Assembly (NCBI GenBank): GCA_021825035.1
Contig: JAKAIQ010000073.1
Span: 1-9,326 of the forward strand
Reading direction: 5' to 3'
Source: Deltaproteobacteria bacterium
GTDB lineage: Bacteria > Desulfobacterota > GWC2-55-46
DNA: 9,326 bases
A program made the position numbers and the translations under genes. Every line of letters starts with the position of its first letter. Within the stretch, counting starts at the first letter, position 1. The notes beneath the pieces were generated by a model that was not told the DNA's origin, made no database searches, and saw nothing but the letters and a program-made list of their open reading frames with translations. Shown here in pieces: positions 1-5,004 of this stretch.

Positions 1-1
1 A

Positions 2-373
2 GAGAAGGTCGAGTCCGGCAAGGTCTTCGTGGACGGCAAGGGGGTCGGGGATGTCGGCGCCATGGTTATTAAGGATAGGACACACCTGTCGCAGGACGGC
101 ATGGTGCTTGTCGTCATGGCCATCAACGAAAAAACGGGCGAGATGGTCTATGGCCCGGACATAGTCACGAGGGGCCTTGTCTTCGAGGACGCAAGCGCCC
201 CGCTCCTCGATAAGGCGAAGAATATAGTCATCGAGGCCCTCGGCAACATCAACGCCGAGGCCAAGGCGGAGCAGTTCGAGGTAAAGGAGGAGATACACAG
301 GGCGTTGAGGAGGTTCTTCAACAAGACCCTCGAAAGAAGGCCGGTCATACTGCCCGTGATAATAGAGATATGA
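2..373 (+). CDS. rnj: Ribonuclease J, C-terminal part (5' end outside window)
   Basis: The 123 codons before the TGA stop match the C-terminal region of RNase J, a metallo-beta-lactamase/beta-CASP ribonuclease with 5'-3' exonuclease and endonuclease activity in mRNA turnover and rRNA maturation. Visible hallmarks are a VDGKGVGDVG stretch, an I/VKDRxxLSxDGMV strand, the PDIVTRGLVFED motif and a terminal helix-strand ending in RRPVILPVIIEI, all typical of the small C-terminal domain that follows the catalytic core. The zinc ligands and beta-CASP domain lie upstream of the window and cannot be checked. The frame is open from base 2, so the start codon is missing. No convincing intrinsic terminator follows the stop; a promoter for the next unit begins about 40 bases later. 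RNase J is cytoplasmic. Its presence argues against Gammaproteobacteria. Confidence 0.95.
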   Translation, partial: EKVESGKVFVDGKGVGDVGAMVIKDRTHLSQDGMVLVVMAINEKTGEMVYGPDIVTRGLVFEDASAPLLDKAKNIVIEALGNINAEAKAEQFEVKEEIHRALRRFFNKTLERRPVILPVIIEI

Positions 374-410
374 CCGATGCGCCTTTCGGGCCATGGCTAA
401 AACAAAAGAA

Positions 411-439
411 TTTACATGAATCCCCGCCTGTGGTATAAT
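411..439 (+). promoter_or_regulatory. Near-consensus sigma70 promoter
   Basis: TTTACA (411-416) and a perfect TATAAT (434-439) are separated by exactly 17 bases: five of six matches at -35, six of six at -10, optimal spacing. Transcription would start near 446. The first plausible gene downstream begins at 719, so the transcript would carry a leader of roughly 270 bases or encode a small RNA. Confidence 0.65.
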
Positions 440-633
440 AGGACCACTCGTTAATCATCTCAGGTTTATTCCCCGGCTATGCGCGTTGCGACTTCCTTAT
501 AGCGGTTTTGATGCCCAGGCGGCGCACGCCGTGGAGCTTCGTTTTTCGTTTCAGGGTTCTTGGCCGCCGCGTCGAGGCGGGCGCAGGTCGAGCGGAGGCC
601 TTCGCATGATGGCCGCCGATTCTTCGCGCGGCT

Positions 634-699
634 GTTCATTCCCTGTTTGCGTAGATTGACGCCCTTTTAGCGAGGGCTGCCCTGATCGTTCATTCCCTG
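634..699. repeat. 12-bp direct repeat pair upstream of the cytochrome gene
   Basis: GTTCATTCCCTG occurs exactly at 634-645 and 688-699, 54 bp apart, the second copy ending 19 bases before the cytochrome ATG. The spacing is close to five helical turns. It could be a pair of operator half-sites or the trace of a small duplication. Confidence 0.45.
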
Positions 700-718
700 G
701 TCTGAAAACGGCTTGCGC

Positions 719-1384
719 ATGCGAAAGACCGTCCTGAAATATCTCTTCATGGTTTCCCTCCTCGCCCTTGCGGCGGCGGCGCGCGCAGGCGACGGCCTCT
801 CTCAAATCAATCCGCCAATGGACCCGGCGCCGGATGAGAGGCCCTTTTACAGCTACAAAAGGGAGCCGGGGCAGTTGAAGCACGACAAATACGGCATGAT
901 AGACCCCACGCCCGACGTCATATCACTCAAGTACCTGCCGACGGACAGGTACGGGTTCGTGGATTGGATGAAGGCCCTGAACGAAGGGATTATAGCGCCG
1001 CGAGACGCGTTTCCCGGCAATAAGCCCGTGGTCGATCCGAAGGGCATCCCGGACGTCCTCATAAAGGCCAAGCTGGATTTCATGCCTGACGTCATCTTCC
1101 CGCATTCGTCGCACGAAAAGTGGCTCAAGTGCGGCATCTGCCATCCCAAAATATTCGCCGAGAAGGCCGGGAAGACCCCGATCTCCATGGTCGGCATATG
1201 GAAAGGACGGTTCTGCGGAAGGTGCCACGACAGGGTCGCCTTTCCGACGAGGAACTGCTTCAGGTGCCATTCCGCGCCCAAGAAGTACAACAAAACCGGC
1301 GAGGATGAAGCGCCGAAGGATACCGGGAAGTGGACTTCAAGGGACGATTTCCCGCGCCATGGCGGAAGGCGGGCCGACAACTGA
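719..1384 (+). CDS. Secreted c(7)-type triheme cytochrome c
   Basis: The 221-residue protein starts with a Sec signal peptide (KTVLKYLFMV then a Leu/Ala-rich core, probable cleavage after ARA near residue 23). It carries three CxxCH heme-attachment motifs clustered at about 138-142 (CGICH), 166-170 (CGRCH) and 180-184 (CFRCH). The FPHSSH segment (about 127-132) just before the first heme supplies candidate axial histidines. This arrangement matches the c(7)-type triheme domain found in periplasmic or outer-surface electron carriers of metal- and sulfur-respiring bacteria. Ahead of it is a 100-residue region with two related strings, DKYGMID (56-62) and DRYGFVD (76-82), the second leading into WMKALNEGIIAPRD. 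A TTG two codons upstream (713) could also start the protein; no strong Shine-Dalgarno separates the two. It is expected to need a cytochrome c maturation system; a CcsA-like gene lies 4.4 kb downstream. Redox partner unknown. Confidence 0.87.
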   Translation: MRKTVLKYLFMVSLLALAAAARAGDGLSQINPPMDPAPDERPFYSYKREPGQLKHDKYGMIDPTPDVISLKYLPTDRYGFVDWMKALNEGIIAPRDAFPGNKPVVDPKGIPDVLIKAKLDFMPDVIFPHSSHEKWLKCGICHPKIFAEKAGKTPISMVGIWKGRFCGRCHDRVAFPTRNCFRCHSAPKKYNKTGEDEAPKDTGKWTSRDDFPRHGGRRADN

Positions 1385-1414
1385 TTGCCGCAAAACCTTC
1401 GGCGTCGCGGTAAG

Positions 1415-1430
1415 GGCCGCGGGCGCGGCC
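1415..1430 (+). other. GC-only hairpin after the cytochrome gene
   Basis: GGCCGCG (1415-1421) and CGCGGCC (1424-1430) are perfect inverse complements around GG. There is no following U-tract, so it is not a classical intrinsic terminator, but it lies 31 bases past the stop codon and could stabilise the 3' end or slow polymerase. A second short stem, CGCC/GGCG (1448-1459), sits directly against the ribosome binding site of the next gene. Confidence 0.4.
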
Positions 1431-1468
1431 TGAATAAGCCCCTGTAACGCCGGGGGGCGCGAGGAATG

Positions 1469-2053
1469 ATGTCCATAAAGAACTTCTCGAAAATAGAGCT
1501 TGTAAATATCCTCGAGATAATAGAAGGGGCGCAGGAGTGCGCCACGGAAAATGATCTTAAGGCGCTTATATTGCGGACAAAAGACCTTGTTACCGCCGAC
1601 TTTGCGATCTGCGGGCTCGGCAGGATTTCCGGCAACATGCTCTCCGAGGTCGTCTCGGTAGTGAACGGAAATTATCCTCAGGGCTGGCTGGATTCGTACA
1701 TGAGCGAAAAACTATACTTCGGCGACCCTGTCGTGAGGTATTACTCGAGGTTTTCGCTTACCCAATACTGGGCCGATATAATCAAGCATTTCGGGGACAG
1801 CCTCGCCCGGCCTGCCATCGACTGCGCGGCCGGTTACGGCATAAGGGCCGGTATCTCAAGCGGCATATATGTCCCTGAAACCGCGTGCGTCGGGATATTT
1901 TCCTTCGCCGGGGACAGAGACAGGTTCAAAGACCATCATAAGAAGATCGTGGACATGCTTTCGCTCCATCTGAACAGGGCGCTCGTGAGAACGTCCGCCG
2001 GTCTGCCGCCGGAGGGGCCGCCGGACGTGGAAAGGTATCTATACATAAGATAG
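1469..2053 (+). CDS. LuxR-type autoinducer-binding protein lacking the HTH domain
   Basis: The 194-residue product consists of one N-acyl-homoserine-lactone-binding domain (residues about 1-175) and a short proline-rich tail ending in RYLYIR. The ligand-pocket residues conserved in LuxR/TraR proteins are present: W73 and Y77, the D86-P87 pair, W101, and the glycines of GYGIRAG (122-128). The GerE-type helix-turn-helix of complete LuxR proteins is absent, and the bases after the TAG do not encode one in another frame, so this is not a simple frameshift. It is clearly paralogous to the full LuxR that follows (by eye about one third identical, same start MxxKxFSK). That alignment favours the second of two adjacent ATGs (1469 rather than 1466); GAGGA at 1461-1465 is the ribosome binding site. 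Probable role, inferred: AHL sink or dominant-negative partner of the complete LuxR, as TrlR is for TraR. Confidence 0.85.
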   Translation: MSIKNFSKIELVNILEIIEGAQECATENDLKALILRTKDLVTADFAICGLGRISGNMLSEVVSVVNGNYPQGWLDSYMSEKLYFGDPVVRYYSRFSLTQYWADIIKHFGDSLARPAIDCAAGYGIRAGISSGIYVPETACVGIFSFAGDRDRFKDHHKKIVDMLSLHLNRALVRTSAGLPPEGPPDVERYLYIR

Positions 2054-2055
2054 AC

Positions 2056-2073
2056 GGCTTCCGGAAGGGAGCC
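2056..2073 (+). other. Hairpin with GGAA tetraloop just after the HTH-less luxR gene
   Basis: GGCTTCC (2056-2062) pairs with GGGAGCC (2067-2073) through seven pairs including one G-U, closing a GGAA loop of the very stable GNRA class. It begins three bases after the TAG stop. The following bases (TTGAAAA) are not a U-tract, so complete termination is doubtful; it may instead set the ratio between the two luxR-type messages or protect the upstream 3' end. Confidence 0.45.
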
Positions 2074-2085
2074 TTGAAAACCGTC

Positions 2086-2124
2086 ATGAATGTATGGTCG
2101 ATTTCACGGGTTTAAACCATTCAT
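2086..2124. promoter_or_regulatory. Nested inverted repeats upstream of luxR
   Basis: ATGAATG (2086-2092) is mirrored by CATTCAT (2118-2124), ATGGT (2094-2098) by ACCAT (2116-2120), and between them lies the perfect 10-bp palindrome GGTTTAAACC (2109-2118). The sequence does not resemble a lux box. It lies 74-112 bases before the luxR start, a suitable place for an operator, but no protein can be assigned to it. Confidence 0.3.
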
Positions 2125-2197
2125 CGCCGCGCCGATGCGAGTTTAAAAAATGGTCGCCGAATAATCTTCAGGCGCATGGCCGGTGGAGGACAGCTTT

Positions 2198-2929
2198 ATG
2201 AAATTCAAAGACTTTTCAAAAAAAGAGCTTGAAGACATGCTTGAATTGATCCAGTCGTCAATTACTTGCCGGACCGGAGATGAGTTTCTCGGCATGCTCA
2301 CGAGGCTAAAGGAGATGGTCAGCGCCGAGACCGCCATAAGCGTTATCGGTGAAACGACCTCGGGAAGCATTATCAAGATCCTGAACCTCGATTATCCGCA
2401 GGAGTGGCAGTGCATATACACAACGGAAGAATTATATAAAGATGATCCGGTATTCCTTTTCAATTTTAAGCATAACAAAACTCATTTCTGGCACGAAGCC
2501 ATGCAGGCATTCCCCAACAGCAGATCCTTGAATGTGATGAACAGGGCGGCTGATTTCGGGCTGAAACATGGAGTGACGAGCGGAATAATCGAAAAACAGA
2601 ACATAGGAAGCATATTTTCATTCGCGAGCCGGGAAGACAAGTTCAAGGACCGCGAGAAACGGCTTGTGGACATTATGACGCCTTATCTGCATCAGTCCCT
2701 TATAAGGCTCTATCAGAAGACATGGAGCCTGACTATTTACAATATTTCGCAAAGGGAAACGGAAGTCCTGAAATGGTTGAAGGAGGGCAAGACCAACTGG
2801 GAAATATCGGTCATACTCGGCATCAGCGAACGCACGGTCAAATTTCACATCCATAACATCATCGCCAAGCTCAATGCCGTCAGCAAATCGCATGCCCTTG
2901 CAATTGCGCTGAACTGCGGTTTGATATAG
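2198..2929 (+). CDS. LuxR-family quorum-sensing transcriptional regulator
   Basis: This 243-residue protein has the standard LuxR architecture: an autoinducer-binding domain (about 1-165) and a C-terminal GerE-type helix-turn-helix (about 183-236). Pocket residues W70, Y74, D83-P84, W98 and the GLKHG glycines (121-125) are all conserved. The DNA-binding domain shows the family pattern SQRETEVLKWLKEGKTNWEI followed by the recognition segment GISERTVKFHIHNI. The protein should bind an AHL made by the adjacent LuxI and then bind a lux box as a dimer. Start choice: GGAGGA (2185-2190) lies seven bases before ATG 2198; an in-frame GTG at 2183 would overlap that site and is less likely. Base composition is low in places (about 38-43% GC over 2401-2520). 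The last 50 bases overlap the 3' end of the convergent luxI. Confidence 0.94.
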   Translation: MKFKDFSKKELEDMLELIQSSITCRTGDEFLGMLTRLKEMVSAETAISVIGETTSGSIIKILNLDYPQEWQCIYTTEELYKDDPVFLFNFKHNKTHFWHEAMQAFPNSRSLNVMNRAADFGLKHGVTSGIIEKQNIGSIFSFASREDKFKDREKRLVDIMTPYLHQSLIRLYQKTWSLTIYNISQRETEVLKWLKEGKTNWEISVILGISERTVKFHIHNIIAKLNAVSKSHALAIALNCGLI

Positions 2930-3539
2930 TGCCCATCCACGTTAAAAAGCCGGGCTTGTTTACGGCGGCGATTTTCTCGAATTCGAGCCAGTCCAGAGTG
3001 CAAATTGCGGCCTTCACCCCGTCGGGCATGGTCAAGAAATCGCCTTTGGATCTTACCGGGAGCCCGGATAATCTCAGAAGCCTGTAGCATCTGTCGTCCA
3101 CTACCATGATCGAATGCCTTATCGAATGATAGATATTCCACTGGTAGAGGCCCTTATAAATGAGATTGGAAATGCAGGCGAGAAACCGGCGATGCCTGTG
3201 AGACTTCTTCACGCAGTATCTGGTAACCTCGGCGCTATCACTTTTTTTCGTGAAGTGTTCGTCTTCCGTCAATAAACATGCGAACTCTTTTTCTATCATG
3301 AAGGGCGCCGGGGCCTGGATAAGCCGCACGTTGCCTAAAAGCTCATGCGCGCTGTCGAAGATCCCGATGCTTTGAGCATATGAGTCATATTCATCCTTGT
3401 CGAGCCCATCTGGAGACGGGGGCACCCACTTCAATTCCTCGCGAAAGACGTCATGGCGCAACTTGAGCGCCGCGTCGAATTCCTCGTACGTGTCGAGCAT
3501 TTTTACGATATAATCGCCTTCCTGGAATATGAGCTCCAT
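2880..3539 (-). CDS. luxI: Acyl-homoserine-lactone synthase, LuxI family
   Basis: The 219-residue protein fits the LuxI family, which makes AHL signals from S-adenosylmethionine and an acyl carrier. The family's invariant residues are present with the expected spacing: R28, F32, W38 (RxxxFxxxxxW), D49 and D52 (DxxD), R72, F86, E104 and R107 (ExxR). The GNAT-like core continues to VVDDRCYRLLRLSGLP (146-161). The position before D148, where 3-oxo-AHL synthases often carry threonine, appears to be valine; this hints at an unsubstituted acyl chain, but my alignment here is weak. An in-frame TAA four codons upstream fixes the start at or after 3539; there is no strong Shine-Dalgarno. The gene converges on luxR, overlaps it by 50 bp, and has a lux-box-like dyad 114-133 bases upstream of its start, consistent with autoinduction. 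Confidence 0.93.
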   Translation of the reverse strand: MELIFQEGDYIVKMLDTYEEFDAALKLRHDVFREELKWVPPSPDGLDKDEYDSYAQSIGIFDSAHELLGNVRLIQAPAPFMIEKEFACLLTEDEHFTKKSDSAEVTRYCVKKSHRHRRFLACISNLIYKGLYQWNIYHSIRHSIMVVDDRCYRLLRLSGLPVRSKGDFLTMPDGVKAAICTLDWLEFEKIAAVNKPGFLTWMGTISNRSSAQLQGHAIC

Positions 3540-3646
3540 GAAGGCTTTTTAACAGCAAATGTATCTCCATGTAACTGCCGACAGGCTCAGTTTAATTTCT
3601 CCGCTAAAAGTTATAGAATATAAAGTTTTGCTCAAAACGCGCCGGG

Positions 3647-3678
3647 TTTTTCAAGTGTACAAAAGTACAGGTGAAAAA
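3647..3678. promoter_or_regulatory. Lux-box-like LuxR operator
   Basis: A dyad centred between 3662 and 3663 pairs 12 of the 14 outer positions on each side. Its core arms are AAGTGTAC (3653-3660) and GTACAGGT (3665-3672) around AAAA. The 20-bp core matches the Vibrio fischeri lux box at 14 of 20 positions by my hand alignment, and the right half is identical. It lies between luxI (leftward) and the rightward ORF/radC pair. Rightwards, a TAGAAT -10 candidate starts 21 bases past the core (3694-3699), close to the spacing at V. fischeri luxI. Leftwards, candidate -10s (TATATT 3622-3617, TATAAC 3615-3610) lie about one or more helical turns further away. Confidence 0.65.
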
Positions 3679-3693
3679 TTTTGCATGATCGCT

Positions 3694-3699
3694 TAGAAT
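3694..3699 (+). promoter_or_regulatory. Candidate LuxR-dependent -10 element facing radC
   Basis: TAGAAT (five of six) would start transcription near 3706, placing the lux-box centre at about -43, the position expected for a LuxR-activated promoter that lacks a good -35. An alternative pair, TTGCAT (3681-3686) and TATATT (3705-3710) with an 18-base spacer, overlaps it and could give LuxR-independent transcription. Confidence 0.4.
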
Positions 3700-3720
3700 A
3701 AGTCTATATTTCGAGCGTTT

Positions 3721-3957
3721 ATGGACAGGCATGAAGCGCGGGGCGTTCAGGCAAGGGCGCGCCGCGAGCTTCCGGCAAAGGCCCTCACTGCAAGAGAATG
3801 GCGGTTCCGCATCAGGAGGGGAGGGAGGCCGGTAGATGCCTTCGGGCAAATCTCGTCAGAAAGGAGTGAATGGAAGAGGGCAGGGACGCTCCGTAAAACG
3901 GACGCGGATTTTGAAAGGTTCATCGAATTTTCAGCCCTTCTCGAATCTACGCGATGA
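3721..3957 (+). CDS. Small arginine-rich ORF overlapping radC start (doubtful)
   Basis: I do not recognise this 78-residue product; it is basic (many Arg, largely AGG codons as in neighbouring genes), has no membrane segment and no motif. Points for it: it starts 15 bases after a candidate lux-box promoter, and its stop overlaps the radC start as ATGA, a classic translational-coupling arrangement that would explain why radC lacks its own Shine-Dalgarno. Points against: it has no ribosome binding site, and GC-rich sequence often leaves chance ORFs of this size open. If it is not a gene, 3540-3953 is a 414-bp non-coding interval holding only the lux-box dyad and associated promoter elements. 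Confidence 0.3.
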   Translation: MDRHEARGVQARARRELPAKALTAREWRFRIRRGGRPVDAFGQISSERSEWKRAGTLRKTDADFERFIEFSALLESTR

Positions 3958-4685
3958 AGCTCCTCGCTATCGGCAAAGACGCGTTCAATAAGGAACAGAA
4001 GCAGCGGTTGAAAGAGCGGTTCAGGGCCGGGTCCCTCGAAGGCTTTCACAACCATGAGATACTCGAGCTCCTTCTTTCTTACGCGGCGCCCAAAAAGGAC
4101 GTAAAGCACCTTTCCAGGGTCTTGATACACAGGTTCAAGGGCTTGAGAGGGGTTCTTGACGCCACGCCCGAGGAGATCAAGGCCGTGGTGGGCCTCAGCG
4201 AAAACTCGGCCGTCATGCTCAAGCTCGTCAAGGATGTCGCCGGCGTGTATCTCAAGGAGCGCATAATGGGAAAAGACGTCATTCGTTGCGCCAAGGACGT
4301 CATCGACTACCTCAATCTGACGCTTTCCGGCGAAAGGGTCGAAAAGTTCCTCGCCATGTACCTCAATTCGAAAAACGAACTTCTATCGGTGGAGACCCTT
4401 CACGAAGGCACGATAAACCAGACGGCGGTCTATCCACGGAAGGCCATAGAAAAAGCCTTTAAATACAATGCCCAGGGAGTGATCTTCGTTCACAATCATC
4501 CGAGCGGCGACGCCACCCCCTCGGACATCGACCGGCAGCTTACAAAGATCCTCGACAGGGCCGCTCTTGCCGTGGACCTTCTTGTCCATGATCACCTTAT
4601 AGTCGGCAGGAACAAGCACTTCAGCGCGAGGGAGAACGGCTGGATAATCGGCTGTCCCGTGTACTCGCGTCCCACCCTCCCGTAA
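3954..4685 (+). CDS. radC: RadC-family JAB/MPN domain protein
   Basis: This 243-residue protein is a standard-length RadC. Residues about 13-100 form the N-terminal helical part (QRLKERFRAGSLEGFHNHEI, then LDATPEEIKAVVGL, a helix-hairpin-helix-like segment). Residues about 110-232 form the JAB/MPN metalloprotease-like domain with HNHPSGDATPSDID: H180, H182, S190 and D193 are the expected zinc-binding and catalytic positions. The name comes from an old DNA-repair assignment that is not well supported; the biochemical role is unsettled. No Shine-Dalgarno precedes the ATG, which overlaps the stop of the small upstream ORF; an in-frame stop at 3912-3914 with no start codon between it and 3954 limits the start to 3954 or later. 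If the lux-box promoter reads rightward, radC would be a quorum-sensing target. Confidence 0.92.
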   Translation: MKLLAIGKDAFNKEQKQRLKERFRAGSLEGFHNHEILELLLSYAAPKKDVKHLSRVLIHRFKGLRGVLDATPEEIKAVVGLSENSAVMLKLVKDVAGVYLKERIMGKDVIRCAKDVIDYLNLTLSGERVEKFLAMYLNSKNELLSVETLHEGTINQTAVYPRKAIEKAFKYNAQGVIFVHNHPSGDATPSDIDRQLTKILDRAALAVDLLVHDHLIVGRNKHFSARENGWIIGCPVYSRPTLP

Positions 4686-4938
4686 GCGCGCCACCACGCT
4701 TCCGCCATGGACACGCCTTTTCCGTACAGTTCTTCTCGCAAATGAAAGTCTGCCAATGATTCGCCCTGAGGCCGGGCAAGCCCACAATCGCGGATATTTC
4801 TTCATATCATCGAGATTCCCTGATTTCGCGTCTTTCTTTTCCCCGGCGCATTACAAAAAATTATCGGAAATTTTAAGGCAATTTTAATGTTTCGGGGCGA
4901 TAATGGCGCAAGATTTCTTTAAAAAACTACCCTGAAAT

Positions 4939-4944
4939 GATAAT
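4939..4944 (+). promoter_or_regulatory. Candidate -10 of the tetrapyrrole operon
   Basis: GATAAT (five of six) would place the transcript start near 4951, exactly at the foot of the hairpin 4951-5004. The matching -35 region (around 4916-4921, TCTTTA) is poor, so an activator or alternative sigma factor would be needed. The upstream AT-rich block could serve as an UP element. The twin GATAAT at 4899 is an alternative. Confidence 0.3.
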
Positions 4945-4950
4945 TTGAGG

Positions 4951-5004
4951 CGAGCTTGCCGGCGCTCGAAGGGCCGAAGCCTTGCCCCGGGGCCGGCAAG
5001 CTCG
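4951..5004 (+). other. Perfect 13-bp-arm hairpin in the leader of the tetrapyrrole operon
   Basis: CGAGCTTGCCGGC (4951-4963) and GCCGGCAAGCTCG (4992-5004) are exact inverse complements. The 28-base interval can form an inner GGGC/GCCC stem (4971-4974 with 4984-4987). The structure ends 21 bases before the start codon at 5026 and is not followed by a U-tract, so it is not a standard terminator. It may be a 5' stabilising stem, a regulatory leader, a protein operator or a dispersed palindromic repeat. Confidence 0.7.

Larger units (their letters stand above)
374..718. other. 345-bp gene-poor region between rnj and the cytochrome gene
   Basis: No ORF here has a ribosome binding site or recognisable product. 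It holds a strong promoter-like pair (411-439), a 12-bp exact direct repeat (634-645 and 688-699), a 9-bp direct repeat TGGCCGCCG (561-569 and 610-618), and competing short stems in which GCCCT at 661-665 can pair with AGGGC at 673-677, which can in turn pair with GCCCT at 679-683. I saw no tRNA, 6S, SRP, tmRNA or RNase P signature. It is either a long 5' leader of the cytochrome gene or contains an uncharacterised small RNA. Confidence 0.5.

Noticed and set aside
374..718. Known housekeeping RNA (6S, SRP, tmRNA, RNase P) or tRNA
   Set aside because: None of the conserved cores or a cloverleaf with a TTC loop is visible.
853..1638. A 261-codon leftward open frame opposite the cytochrome and first luxR-type gene
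   Set aside because: It spans the boundary of two well-supported rightward genes, has no motif or ribosome binding site and reads as composition-driven.
3567..3586. A second lux-box-like sequence close to the luxI start
   Set aside because: It matches the V. fischeri box at about 12 of 20 positions but its own symmetry is weaker, and its centre is only about 37 bases from the luxI start codon, too close for a normally placed activator site.
3647..3678. Reading the AT-flanked dyad as a bidirectional terminator
   Set aside because: The stem has two internal mismatches and few GC pairs, no gene ends beside it, and the core resembles a known LuxR operator.
3604..3849. An 81-codon leftward frame upstream of luxI
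   Set aside because: It would run through the lux-box dyad, has no ribosome binding site and no recognisable product.
4383..4805. A 140-codon leftward frame extending from radC into the intergenic region
   Set aside because: Most of it mirrors the radC JAB domain, and the part outside radC (4686-4805) has no motif.
4904..4918. Possible sigma54 promoter (TGGCGC)
   Set aside because: The GG at 4905-4906 is not followed by GC at the required 10-base distance (4917-4918 reads CT).
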